Part shown: piece after piece, positions 12,302 through 19,319 of the stretch
Position numbering within the stretch: position 1 is the first letter of the stretch
How the letters are laid out: every line of letters begins with the position of its first letter
Origin: Staphylococcus equorum
GTDB taxonomy: Bacteria > Bacillota > Bacilli > Staphylococcales > Staphylococcaceae
Assembly (NCBI RefSeq): GCF_029024965.1
Contig: NZ_CP118982.1
Location: 1,736,001-1,800,000 of the forward strand
DNA length: 64,000 nucleotides
Direction: 5' to 3'
Notes under the pieces: model-generated
What the model was told of the DNA's origin: nothing
The model's database searches: none
What the model saw: only the letters and a program-made list of their open reading frames with translations
Translations under genes and position numbers: made by a program

Positions 12302-12339
12302 AACTACGCGTATACATTAATGTATACGCGTAGTTTTTA
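12302..12339. terminator. Bidirectional terminator
   Basis: A perfect 16-bp inverted repeat (12302-12335, arms AACTACGCGTATACAT) is flanked by an A-run on the left and T-run on the right. It sits between convergent genes, the acetyltransferase (+) and the HAD nucleotidase (-), and can end both transcripts. Confidence 0.88.
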
Positions 12340-12430
12340 TACGACCATTCCAACTCTTGAAATCCTCTTTAGTCAGCCGAGTATGGGCAAAAATCTGAAA
12401 TACAATTTGATTTCGTATTCTTCCCCTCTT

Positions 12431-13117
12431 CTATTCCATATAAATTAGTAATTCATTGAGTGATGTTATTGTAAAATCTGGTTTGATATCAGTTTCATTT
12501 ATTTTATTTCTAGGATTAAACCAACACGTGTCAATTTGGGCATTTTTGCCGCCTAATATATCTGACGTCATAGAATCTCCGACAATTATGGCATTATCTC
12601 GTTTGTCTTCACCGATTTCCTTAAATACATAATCAAAAAATTCAGGCATCGGTTTTTGGTAACCTGTTTGTTCTGAAACAAAAACACCTTTAAATAATTG
12701 ACCAAACTGAGCCTTCTCAATACGGCGCTCTTGCGTTTCTAACACACCATTCGTCACAATATATAAATCATGATTTTGTTTTAAATACTTTAATGTTTCA
12801 ACTGTGTCAGGAAAGAATTTTATTGGTGCTTTCGCTAATTCATCTCTAAATATGTGATCCGCTTCTTTACCATCCACAGTCATTTCATGTAAATCAAAAT
12901 ATACTTCAAATCGTTTGCTTAAAACTTCTTCTTTCGTTAATTTATTAATTTGAAAAGCTTCCCAATGCGCTTGATTCACTTTCATAAATGTTTTTAAATC
13001 GTCATGATTAGCGATTAATTTATATCTTTCTGTCATTTTGAAAAATGCATGTGATTCTGCATCATGAAAATCTACAATTGTATCATCAAAATCTATGAGC
13101 AGGCTTTTAGAATTCAT
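12431..13117 (-). CDS. yjjG: HAD-superfamily pyrimidine nucleotidase, YjjG type
   Basis: YjjG-type nucleotidases dephosphorylate non-canonical pyrimidine nucleotides in the cytoplasm. HAD motif I is DFDDTIVDF (residues 9-17, nucleophile Asp9-x-Asp11), motif II is IVTNGVL, and motif III/IV is VGDSMTSDILGGKNA with the two acidic metal ligands. The alpha-helical cap follows motif I. Length is 228 residues. The ATG follows an AGGAG site. In S. aureus a homologue lies next to the beta-PSM genes, as here. The exact substrate is inferred from the family. Confidence 0.88.
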   Translation of the reverse strand: MNSKSLLIDFDDTIVDFHDAESHAFFKMTERYKLIANHDDLKTFMKVNQAHWEAFQINKLTKEEVLSKRFEVYFDLHEMTVDGKEADHIFRDELAKAPIKFFPDTVETLKYLKQNHDLYIVTNGVLETQERRIEKAQFGQLFKGVFVSEQTGYQKPMPEFFDYVFKEIGEDKRDNAIIVGDSMTSDILGGKNAQIDTCWFNPRNKINETDIKPDFTITSLNELLIYME

Positions 13118-13215
13118 TTTTATTTCTCCTCTTTTTATACATATTTATTATTATAATTGGATGCACTTATTGTTTATATTCACACAATAACAGTATACAC
13201 ATTTTGAACACACAA

Positions 13216-13247
13216 AAAAATGGCCAAGGTTGTTACCCTGACCACTG
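13216..13247 (-). terminator. Terminator of the beta-PSM genes
   Basis: On the minus strand GGTCAGG pairs with CCTTGGCC across a short loop, followed by seven T residues, starting about 17 bases after the last PSM stop codon. Confidence 0.75.
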
Positions 13248-13263
13248 CTTTCTATTTTAATAA

Positions 13264-13398
13264 TTAGAATCCAAACAATTGTCCTAATAATCCAGCGCCG
13301 CTTGATACGATATCTACAATGCTTGTCCCTAATTCCACACCATTACCTGATTGTGCTGCTTGTATAGTATTTGCAATAGCTTCTGCTAATTTAGTCAT
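13264..13398 (-). CDS. Beta-class phenol-soluble modulin, copy 3 of the array
   Basis: A 44-residue amphipathic peptide reading MTKLAEAIANTIQAAQ at its start and ending GLLGQLFGF. It closely resembles S. epidermidis PSM-beta (LAEAIANTVKAAQ and LGTSIVDIV blocks). Beta-PSMs are secreted surfactant peptides exported by the Pmt ABC transporter, without a signal peptide, and help structure biofilms; weak cytolysis or growth inhibition is known in some species. Start ATG after GGAGAGA. It is the last of three tandem genes. Regulation by agr is expected from the family but I could not identify a convincing AgrA site. Confidence 0.93.
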   Translation of the reverse strand: MTKLAEAIANTIQAAQSGNGVELGTSIVDIVSSGAGLLGQLFGF

Positions 13399-13441
13399 AA
13401 AAAATCTCTCCTCTGTTTATAAGTTTTATAATTTATTTTTA

Positions 13442-13576
13442 CTAGAATCCAAATAATTGTCCTAATAGACCTACACTGCTTGATACGATATCTACAATGC
13501 TTGTCCCTAATTTAGCTCCGTCTCCTGCAATACCAGCTTGTACCGTTTCTTTTATTGCGTTAAATAAATCTGACAT
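13442..13576 (-). CDS. Beta-class phenol-soluble modulin, copy 2 of the array
   Basis: A 44-residue peptide beginning MSDLFNAIKETVQAGIAGDG and sharing LGTSIVDIVSS and LLGQLFGF with copy 3. The helical, alternating hydrophobic/charged pattern is that of beta-PSMs. It starts with ATG after AAAGGAG. The first half is closer to copy 1 (AIK-TVQAGIAGDG) and the second half to copy 3, suggesting duplication followed by recombination between copies. Spaced 43 bases from copy 3 and 45 from copy 1. Confidence 0.93.
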   Translation of the reverse strand: MSDLFNAIKETVQAGIAGDGAKLGTSIVDIVSSSVGLLGQLFGF

Positions 13577-13621
13577 ATCGATTATCTCCTTTAAAGTATT
13601 ATTTTTTGAAATCTACTTAGA

Positions 13622-13756
13622 TTAAAATCCTAATGCTTGAGAAATTAATGCTGCTCCATTAGAAATGATGTCTAAAACGCCACTTCCAATTTTGATGCCA
13701 TCTCCTGCAATACCAGCTTGTACTGTATTTTTAATTGCTTCAAATAAACCTTCCAT
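13622..13756 (-). CDS. Beta-class phenol-soluble modulin, copy 1 of the array (divergent)
   Basis: A 44-residue peptide beginning MEGLFEAIKNTVQAGIAGDG and ending ALISQALGF. It is the promoter-proximal and most divergent of the three, with a different second half (IGSGVLDIISNGAALIS in place of LGTSIVDIVSS). The composition resembles the haemolyticus and lugdunensis beta-type peptides. Start ATG after AAGGAG. All three genes probably share one transcript ending at the hairpin near 13.23 kb. Confidence 0.92.
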   Translation of the reverse strand: MEGLFEAIKNTVQAGIAGDGIKIGSGVLDIISNGAALISQALGF

Positions 13757-14135
13757 TATAAACACTCCTTATAAAATAAGATTTCTCTGACTGAAAACTA
13801 TGTTGAAAACGATACTTAATAAAAAAATTTAGTTTGTGTATCGCTTGTTATATATAATATAAGATAATCCTTAGTTATATTGTTTAATATTCCTTACTTA
13901 ATCATAAAATTGCTTTATCTGTTATTTAATTGCTAGTTTAAAACAGTTATGAATTCCCAATTGTATTTTGTACAATTAAATAACACTTTATAATATTAAT
14001 GTATTATTAATTTCGTGTTAGAAAATCATTAATTTTATCAGAAACTTTAAAGATTAATGTATAAGTAGAATTACTTTGTAGTATGCTTATATAAATAAAT
14101 TCAACAGACTATCTTAATAGATTGGGAGGAATATT
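13757..14135. other. Intergenic region, divergent promoters of the beta-PSM genes and the GNAT gene
   Basis: 379 bases of very AT-rich DNA with no coding potential. It must hold the minus-strand promoter of the PSM operon (several TATATT/TATAAT-like stretches near 13.85 kb) and a plus-strand promoter for the acetyltransferase at 14136. An AACAGTT element near 13.94 kb resembles half of an AgrA site, but a single half-site proves nothing. Confidence 0.5.
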
Positions 14136-14693
14136 ATGAAAGCAGTGCTTAAAATTAATAACCATATACGTCTTAGGGATGCTCAAACAAGTGACATTGA
14201 AGATTATCTCTCAGTCCCTTTTAATGAAGAACTTTTGAGAATGTATGGCTCTGATATGAATGTAGAAACAGAAAAGCAAAAATCTGGTGCTAAATTACTA
14301 ATTTCTAGAATTATTAATAACCCATATGAATGGGTTATTGACTATGACGCTTTATTTATAGGACAAGCTCGTTTATCTTTAGATAAAACAAATAATAAAG
14401 CAAAATTTGCAATAGGCATATTTAACCCGAATTTTTGGAATAAAGGAATTGGCACTCAAGTAACACATCAAATTTTAGAATATGCCTTTAATCACTTAGA
14501 AGTGCATAAAGTTTACTTAAGAGTCCTATCATATAATTATAGAGCTATAAAGTCTTATAAAAATGCAGGTTTTATAATTGAGGGTAGTGATCGTGAAGGT
14601 TCTTATATAAATGGAAATTATGAAACAGACTTATATATGAGTATCTTACGCAATGAATTTCAAAGTAATTTCATCGATAAAGTTAAAAATTAA
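14136..14693 (+). CDS. RimJ/RimL-type GNAT N-acetyltransferase
   Basis: A 185-residue GNAT protein of the ribosomal-protein/small-molecule acetyltransferase class. It starts with the typical IRLRDAQTSDIEDYL segment. The acetyl-CoA loop is FWNKGIGTQVTHQILEYAF (about residues 104-122), followed by HKVYLRVLSYNYRAIKSYKN and AGF, the class hallmark. The C-terminal extension is Asn/Lys rich. ATG after GGGAGGA. It lies alone between the PSM array and a glycosyltransferase, and its AT-rich codons suggest an accessory gene. Substrate not predictable. Confidence 0.85.
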   Translation: MKAVLKINNHIRLRDAQTSDIEDYLSVPFNEELLRMYGSDMNVETEKQKSGAKLLISRIINNPYEWVIDYDALFIGQARLSLDKTNNKAKFAIGIFNPNFWNKGIGTQVTHQILEYAFNHLEVHKVYLRVLSYNYRAIKSYKNAGFIIEGSDREGSYINGNYETDLYMSILRNEFQSNFIDKVKN

Positions 14694-14728
14694 AAAGGAG
14701 ACTCCAAAATTGGAATCTCCTTGCAATA
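14692..14728. terminator. Terminator between the GNAT gene and the glycosyltransferase gene
   Basis: A 12-bp stem with one mismatch (14695-14722, arms AAGGAGACTCCA and TGGAATCTCCTT) starts immediately after the GNAT stop codon. No long T-run follows, so efficiency is uncertain. The two flanking genes are convergent. Confidence 0.6.
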
Positions 14729-14754
14729 TCTATAAAGTCACAGTTCTTTTTTAA

Positions 14755-16638
14755 TTAAACCTCTTTAACAAAATTTCTATTTGCGGTAATAAATGTACCA
14801 TGCATTGTTTTGAGTCGTGGCGTACCTTTTGAAGAAGCTACTACTTTCTGAATAGCTACTTTTTCATTTACCTTAAGCTCTTTCAAAGCTTCACCGCTAA
14901 AGTCCCTATTTTGATATTCCTTACATTCTTTTGTAATAATCACTGTTTCAGGTTTCTCATAAATATATCGATTAGCGTTACTAGTAGCAACACGATAAAT
15001 AAACTTTTGATTAGCTGTTAGTACTAATCCATCAACTGTGATGAGTCTTGGCGTATTCTTTTTAGTATAGCCAATGTTTTTAATTTCTATTATCTCACCT
15101 ATTTCAACATTAGCATCTGCGCGCTCTTCAAACTCCACATCTTTATATAAATTGACCTTTTTCGCTATGCCAATCGTTATTGGATTATAAGTGAAATATT
15201 TATTAGGCGCTTCTGTCTTTCTAGATTTTTTTTCATTCACAATAAATTCAGACTTGAAATTTTGTCTATTAAGTTTGAGCGTCTGCGTTGCATTAGGTAA
15301 ATTCATGTTAATCGTATATTTCTTATATTTATCGTGAATTAAATTAATGTTAAAGTCAAAGTCGCACTTACTTAAATCCTCAGTTTTTACGTATAATCGA
15401 TGCTCATCTTCAGAGAATTCAACTTCGATTGCATTGAGCTCGTAATTAATTTCAGTAAGTAACACTTGATCAATTGTAGTCTCTGGGGCTTTATAAACTC
15501 TTATAACTTCTCTTAATTCATTACCAATAAGATGCGTGCCTTCATAAACAGCAAATAACTCTTCTTTCATTGGTAAATAATCTTTTATAGTTTCCGGCAT
15601 TAAAAAGTGAATTTGATTATCTTTCACATATCTATCTGCCTTTCCACCTTTTAATAGCATGCCGATAAAGTCAAAAAGTTTTTCATATTCTTTATTTATA
15701 AGCATTTGATAAATGTTTTTATATTTATCTCCAATGATATAATCTTCAACATTTTTATCATGCTCATTTAAAGTGTCTATCATTTGTTGAAATAGATTAT
15801 AGAATACGGCTTTATTTTCACTTTTTAGAAATCTGCTATTATTAAATAATCTAGAAATGAAATCTACCTCTACAAGTCGACTCAATGATTGAAATTCTGC
15901 AGACTTAGGTATATCCAATTTCAACACTTCTTGTAGTACCAATAAATTAAAATGTGTTTTTTCTATAATATTTGTTTCACCTACAAGTGATTGATTATAC
16001 GAATATCTATTCACATGATAAACAGGCGTTGAATTCATAGAAGCTGTTTTACATTTAGAAATAGCATTGATAAAGAACAATTTATCTTCACCAAATTTCA
16101 TATGCTTGAACTCTATTTTATTCTCAACAATGATATCTCTTTTAATAATTTTCCCTGGTGGCCCAACTGCTCTAAATATCTTATTAATTTCATATGGCAC
16201 TAAATCATTTGCAACTTTATACGAAGTGAATCTTCCTAATTTGCTAATCGCTTTATCCGTATGTTTAATACTATGTCCAAACGCAACATCGGCATTGTTC
16301 TCTTCAGCTTGGTTTAACAACATCGGCAAACCAATTGAATCTAACCAATCATCGGCATCAAGAAAAGTTATGTATTTCCCATTCGCATTTTTAATACCCA
16401 CGTTTCTAGGTTCAGCAGGACTACCCGTGTTTTCTTCTAATTTAATGAGTTTTAAAAAACTGTATTTATTTTTATATCCTTCAATTATTTTTAATGAGTT
16501 ATCGCTAGAACAATCGTCTATAAATATCGCTTCAATTTTATCTTCATCAATATTTAATGCCCCAATTGATTCTATACATTCATTAAGAAATAATTCCTTG
16601 TTGTACACTGGTACAATGATAGACAGCAATTTTTCCAA
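14755..16638 (-). CDS. Family 2 glycosyltransferase with two C-terminal DUF5776-like repeats
   Basis: Residues 1-230 are a GT-A family 2 glycosyltransferase: LLSIIVPVYNKELFLNECI at the start, DDCSSDNS at 41-48 and the metal-binding DAD in FLDADDW at 93-99. The middle (about 340-470) is beta-rich. This GT-plus-beta-sandwich layout resembles TarS/TarP, which attach GlcNAc to wall teichoic acid, so a wall polymer is a reasonable but unproven acceptor. The C terminus carries two repeats of about 70 residues (about 480-550 and 557-627), each ending in TPRL...TANxxF, the DUF5776 signature usually seen in surface proteins. No signal peptide or membrane helix. RBS is weak. It is a single gene in the variable region. 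Confidence 0.82.
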   Translation of the reverse strand: MEKLLSIIVPVYNKELFLNECIESIGALNIDEDKIEAIFIDDCSSDNSLKIIEGYKNKYSFLKLIKLEENTGSPAEPRNVGIKNANGKYITFLDADDWLDSIGLPMLLNQAEENNADVAFGHSIKHTDKAISKLGRFTSYKVANDLVPYEINKIFRAVGPPGKIIKRDIIVENKIEFKHMKFGEDKLFFINAISKCKTASMNSTPVYHVNRYSYNQSLVGETNIIEKTHFNLLVLQEVLKLDIPKSAEFQSLSRLVEVDFISRLFNNSRFLKSENKAVFYNLFQQMIDTLNEHDKNVEDYIIGDKYKNIYQMLINKEYEKLFDFIGMLLKGGKADRYVKDNQIHFLMPETIKDYLPMKEELFAVYEGTHLIGNELREVIRVYKAPETTIDQVLLTEINYELNAIEVEFSEDEHRLYVKTEDLSKCDFDFNINLIHDKYKKYTINMNLPNATQTLKLNRQNFKSEFIVNEKKSRKTEAPNKYFTYNPITIGIAKKVNLYKDVEFEERADANVEIGEIIEIKNIGYTKKNTPRLITVDGLVLTANQKFIYRVATSNANRYIYEKPETVIITKECKEYQNRDFSGEALKELKVNEKVAIQKVVASSKGTPRLKTMHGTFITANRNFVKEV

Positions 16639-16944
16639 TTCCTAATTCCCCTTTTAGATTATTTAGTATTCATTATATAATATAAATGATTACTAAAGTA
16701 TTTTTTATAAAAAATAATCCCTACTTATTTTTATAATTCATTAATTTTTTAAATATGTATAAAAATCGTTTGTTATGTATTCATTAATATTTTAAAAACT
16801 ACTACCTCAAAATAACATAAAATGGTAATACACAACACTTTAAATGGAATTATTTTAAAATACTAATCATTCATGTATTAAATTTAGTGAAAATTATAAT
16901 TGGAATATATCTTTCTCTCATATTAAAGCGTCTATTATTATTTA
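16639..16944. other. AT-rich intergenic region upstream of the glycosyltransferase
   Basis: 306 bases of extremely AT-rich DNA between two minus-strand units. It should contain the promoter of the glycosyltransferase, but many TATAAT-like words make a choice impossible. I see no gene, hairpin or repeat in it. Confidence 0.5.
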
Positions 16945-17771
16945 TTACTTTACAATATCATCTCCATAATTTGTAAAAAATCCTTTCACTCCTATTTTTT
17001 TCAAAAATCTATAGTCATTCTCATTGTTCACAGTAAATGCGTGTACTTGCATAGCATTATTTTCAATACTTCCTATAAGTTCACGATCTATTTTTTTATG
17101 CGAAATTCCAACTGCATAACTATAACTGCTTATACTTTCTAACATATTATCGTCTAATTTGTTTAATTCATTATCATAAATCAATTTAACCAATGGTATG
17201 TTTTCATCCTCATTTTTAATTGTTTTTAAAGCTCTATCATCGAAGGATTGTATAACTATGTATTTAGAATTAAATAACCTTTTATTCTTTAATTTTTCTA
17301 CCGTAATATGTGCCATATTAGGATTATCTTTAGCGTTTTTTAACTCAATATAGTATTTAACATTGTTATCATATTGATCTAAAACCTCATCAAAAGTTGG
17401 AATCTCCAAACTTCGCTCTTTCTTATCTTTTAACTTCATTTTTTTTAGTTCTTCAATTGTATAGTCATCCACCTTGCCTTTTCCATTTGTAGTCCTATCT
17501 ACTGATTCATCATGCATAACCACTAAATTATCGTCCTTAGTTATTTGTAGGTCCAATTCCAAATAGTCAATATTCATTTCATGAATTGCTTTATCATACG
17601 CTGGGAAACTATGTTCAGGTTCATAACCACTAGCACCTCTATGGGCAATTATTAACGGTTTTTTTCCGTTCCTTCATACCATTTAACTTTTGGTATGAAT
17701 ATTATTATAGACACTATAATAATCAGAATGATTCCAGGTAAAACATATGTGTAAAATGATTCTCTCTTTAT
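16945..17771 (-). pseudogene. Glycerophosphodiester phosphodiesterase, membrane-anchored, frameshifted and start-less
   Basis: The readable part covers the GDPD fold: the catalytic LELDLQITKDDNLVVMHDE and DRTTNGKGKVDDYT blocks, IPTFDEVLDQY, the ELK metal ligand and a C-terminal GFFTNYGD. The first active-site block HRGASGYEPEH lies upstream at about 17.62-17.65 kb in the same frame, but without an in-frame start. It joins an N-terminal membrane helix (LPGIILIIIVSIIIF) only if one base is added to the A-run at 17659-17665 on the minus strand. The expected start codon at 17769-17771 reads ATA, preceded by a GGGG ribosome-like site. Two lesions point to a decayed gene; an internal ATG start at 17577 would lack the catalytic HRG. 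Confidence 0.8.
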
Positions 17772-17935
17772 TTATATCGCCCCATTTTATTTTAAAAAAC
17801 TATGAAAAATGTTTTTTTCTTAACTTTTTAATTATATTGTATTATCCGTATATTTAATATACCATATACACAAATGTTTTAGATTTATTTAGTTATATAT
17901 AATAAATAGCCAATACAATGAGACGACTTATAAAA

Positions 17936-17966
17936 ATTAGATAATATATTTATATTGTGGTTATTT
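17936..17966 (+). promoter_or_regulatory. Promoter of antisense RNA, cassette A (degenerate)
   Basis: Aligns base for base with the promoters of cassettes B and C (TTGATA, 17 bases, TAATTT) but reads TAGATA and TTATTT here. It is thus weaker in appearance than its two paralogues. Confidence 0.5.
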
Positions 17967-17972
17967 ATAGAT

Positions 17973-18097
17973 AGAAAAAGGGCAACACACCATACGTGTA
18001 TCGCCCAACTGAGCCCCTTAAAAAGACGGTGGCCTCGTTTAATAAATGATTAAATAACCATCAAACTCGGTCAAAGTTAGAGATGGTTATTTTTTAT
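17973..18097 (+). ncRNA. Putative antitoxin RNA of cassette A (SprF/RatA-like)
   Basis: Plus-strand transcript inferred from the promoter-like pair upstream and a terminator at 18054-18096 (9-bp arms ATAACCATC/GATGGTTAT followed by six T residues). It is complementary to the 3' part of the toxin A message, from the toxin stop codon to the toxin terminator. This convergent, 3'-overlapping layout is that of SprG/SprF in S. aureus and TxpA/RatA in Bacillus. Transcription start is estimated. Confidence 0.6.
17975..18006 (-). terminator. Terminator of toxin A mRNA
   Basis: On the minus strand GGGCGATACAC and GTGTGTTGCCC form a hairpin followed by TTTTT. The same element occurs at 18380-18411 and 19075-19106. 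It also forms the 5' stem-loop of the antisense RNA read on the plus strand. Confidence 0.75.
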
Positions 18098-18194
18098 GGT
18101 TTAATTTAACAATTGTAATAACTAAACCTAACAAGGTAACGATGAACGTACCGAAACCTAACATTGAGTGTAGCGCTTCTACAATTGAAACCAC
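18087..18194 (-). CDS. Type I toxin, putative holin-like small membrane peptide (cassette A)
   Basis: A 35-residue peptide, MVSIVEALHSMLGFGTFIVT at its start, then a continuous hydrophobic stretch LLGLVITIVKL and the basic tail NHKK. This is the pattern of the holin-like/SprG-type type I toxins, which insert into the membrane. The start is GTG, nine bases after an AAAGGAG site (18207-18213). The message has a leader of about 100 bases and terminates at 17975. Toxicity is inferred from the family; the complementary RNA on the other strand is the expected antidote. Confidence 0.8.
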   Translation of the reverse strand: MVSIVEALHSMLGFGTFIVTLLGLVITIVKLNHKK

Positions 18195-18342
18195 AAAAGG
18201 CGTCTCCTTTCTAAAGTTGTTAACGGTACTTTCATAAGCATCACTTTACTTTATACTGAGGTTAGCCACCATCTATCCAATTTACTCGCTCTTATTTCAC
18301 TATATTTTTCTACATACTATTACTTTTGTCGACCTATAGAAT

Positions 18343-18371
18343 TTGATAATATTTTTATATTGTGGTAATTT
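18343..18371 (+). promoter_or_regulatory. Promoter of antisense RNA, cassette B
   Basis: TTGATA at 18343-18348, 17-base spacer, TAATTT at 18366-18371. The spacing is canonical for sigma-A, and the element is conserved with cassette C. Confidence 0.65.
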
Positions 18372-18377
18372 ATAGAT

Positions 18378-18502
18378 AGAAAAAGGGCAACACACCATAC
18401 GTGTATCGCCCAACTGAGCCCCTTAAAAAGACGGTGGCCTCTGTATCTAGTTATAGTATAACCTTCTACTGCCAGCCAAAGCGAATAGAAGGTTATTTTT
18501 TA
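18378..18502 (+). ncRNA. Putative antitoxin RNA of cassette B
   Basis: Same arrangement as cassette A. The terminator at 18458-18502 has 11-bp arms ATAACCTTCTA and TAGAAGGTTAT followed by T residues. Both arms differ from those of cassettes A and C in a compensating way, so pairing is kept while sequence changes. It overlaps the last bases of the toxin B gene and its 3' untranslated region. Confidence 0.62.
18380..18411 (-). terminator. Terminator of toxin B mRNA
   Basis: Copy of the hairpin described for toxin A: GGGC and GCCC arms around ATACACGTATGGTGTG, followed by TTTTTC on the minus strand. Confidence 0.75.
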
Positions 18503-18600
18503 TGGTTTAATTTGACAATTGTAATAACTAAACCTAACAAGGTAACGATGAACGTACCGAAACCTAACATTAAGTGAAGCACTTCTACAATTGAAACCAC
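18493..18600 (-). CDS. Type I toxin, putative holin-like small membrane peptide (cassette B)
   Basis: A 35-residue peptide differing from toxin A at only two positions (MVSIVEVLHLMLGFG against MVSIVEALHSMLGFG), with identical membrane segment and NHKK tail. GTG start after AAAGGAG. The near identity of the peptide contrasts with the changed antisense terminator, which is what one expects if each RNA pair must stay specific while the peptide is constrained. Confidence 0.8.
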   Translation of the reverse strand: MVSIVEVLHLMLGFGTFIVTLLGLVITIVKLNHKK

Positions 18601-18663
18601 ACAAGGCATCTCCTTTCTAAAGATTTTAACGGCACTTTCATAAGCACCACCTCACTTTATACT

Positions 18664-18809
18664 GAGATTAGCCACCATCTATCCAACTTGCTCGCTCTTA
18701 TTTTACTATAATTTTTAATCTCATAACCATTACTTTTAATGACCTTTTTTCACTACGTTATAATCAAAATATTTCAAGCTGATAAGTATAAGATTTAAAA
18801 AAAGAACCC
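18664..18809. repeat. 146-bp direct repeat, copy 1 (fused to the holin gene end)
   Basis: Aligned with 19320-19465: same length and only five differences by eye. It holds the shared upstream part of a toxin cassette and sequence that, at the other copy, flanks the tRNA-Arg terminator. Its right end falls exactly where the holin reading frame loses resemblance to the SPP1 holin family. Confidence 0.85.
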
Positions 18810-18985
18810 TTAGCTGCATCTGTAAATGGGTTATCTTTCCACATCGTGATTAATGCGACTGCGATAGTCATTAGTGTTGACTCATCCACTGGAATAGGAC
18901 TCACTTCTTTATTTGACAACCACTGGTTCACTAACACCAAAATTAAACTTAATACTCTTACGATTACTGTTACTTTTACATCCAT
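18764..18985 (-). CDS. SPP1-family phage holin with replaced C terminus
   Basis: A 73-residue protein. The start MDVKVTVIVRVLSLILVLVN and the PIPVDESTLMTIAVALITMW and DNPFTDAA blocks match the SPP1-type phage holins, which form membrane lesions at lysis; two hydrophobic stretches are visible. ATG at 18985 follows a strong AGGAGG; a longer frame opening in the next cassette lacks a ribosome site and is not chosen. From residue 60 (GSFFKSYTYQLEIF) the frame runs through the duplicated tRNA-flanking repeat, replacing the usual Lys-rich holin tail. It is a prophage remnant without a neighbouring endolysin. Confidence 0.78.
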   Translation of the reverse strand: MDVKVTVIVRVLSLILVLVNQWLSNKEVSPIPVDESTLMTIAVALITMWKDNPFTDAAKGSFFKSYTYQLEIF

Positions 18986-19037
18986 ATTCTTTTCCTCCTC
19001 ATAATAAAAAGCCGACACAATATGCCGACTTAAACAT

Positions 19038-19066
19038 TTGATAATATTTATATGTTGTGTTAATTT
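19038..19066 (+). promoter_or_regulatory. Promoter of antisense RNA, cassette C
   Basis: TTGATA at 19038-19043, 17-base spacer, TAATTT at 19061-19066, matching cassette B. Confidence 0.65.
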
Positions 19067-19072
19067 ATATAT

Positions 19073-19191
19073 AGAAAAAGGGCAACACACCATACGTGTA
19101 TCGCCCCAATGAGCCCGTTAAAAAGACGGTGGCTTTGATAGTTATTTAGTAACCATCTACAACTCGCCAAAGCTAGAGATGGTTATTTTTT
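19073..19191 (+). ncRNA. Putative antitoxin RNA of cassette C
   Basis: Plus-strand RNA inferred from the promoter above and the terminator at 19150-19190 (9-bp arms TAACCATCT/AGATGGTTA plus T-run). It overlaps the end of toxin C. The 5' hairpin region is nearly identical to that of A and B. Confidence 0.6.
19075..19106 (-). terminator. Terminator of toxin C mRNA
   Basis: Third copy of the GGGC/GCCC hairpin followed by TTTTTC on the minus strand. Confidence 0.72.
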
Positions 19192-19263
19192 ATGGTCATT
19201 TTTACTAACTAATACTAGGCCAATGATTGTCATGACAATCATTAACATTTCATAATCAGTCAA
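19183..19263 (-). CDS. Type I toxin-like small membrane peptide, divergent (cassette C)
   Basis: A 26-residue peptide, MTDYEMLMIVMTIIGLVLVS then KNDHKK. It keeps the hydrophobic core and basic tail of toxins A and B but has a different, shorter N terminus. TTG start five bases after AAAGGAG. Flanks (antisense RNA, both terminators, upstream leader) are homologous to the other cassettes, so it is a diverged member rather than a random frame. Short length and rare start make the exact protein less certain. Confidence 0.6.
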   Translation of the reverse strand: MTDYEMLMIVMTIIGLVLVSKNDHKK

Positions 19264-19319
19264 TGTTACTCCTTTCTAGGAGTCAAACCACATTTCATAG
19301 GCATCACCCCATTTATAAT

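Noticed and set aside
13930..13945. AACAGTT near the PSM promoter as an AgrA binding site.
   Set aside because: Only one half-site is visible at an uncertain distance from any -10, so it was not listed as a feature.
16067..16645. A 192-residue open frame antisense to the glycosyltransferase gene.
   Set aside because: No ribosome site; the hydrophobic composition is explained by complement of an AT-rich gene. Several similar antisense frames (for example in pbpA, divIB and typA) were dropped for the same reason.
16945..17577. Reading the GDPD fragment from the ATG at 17577 as a complete small enzyme.
   Set aside because: It would lack the catalytic HRG block that lies in frame just upstream, and there is no convincing ribosome site.
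19011..19029. GCCGAC...GCCGAC near the holin start looked like a terminator hairpin.
   Set aside because: The two words are direct, not inverted, repeats and cannot pair.
18986..19093. A possible 36-residue N-terminal extension of the holin starting inside toxin cassette C.
   Set aside because: It has no ribosome site, runs through the antisense RNA region, and the ATG at 18985 has a strong AGGAGG and matches the family start.
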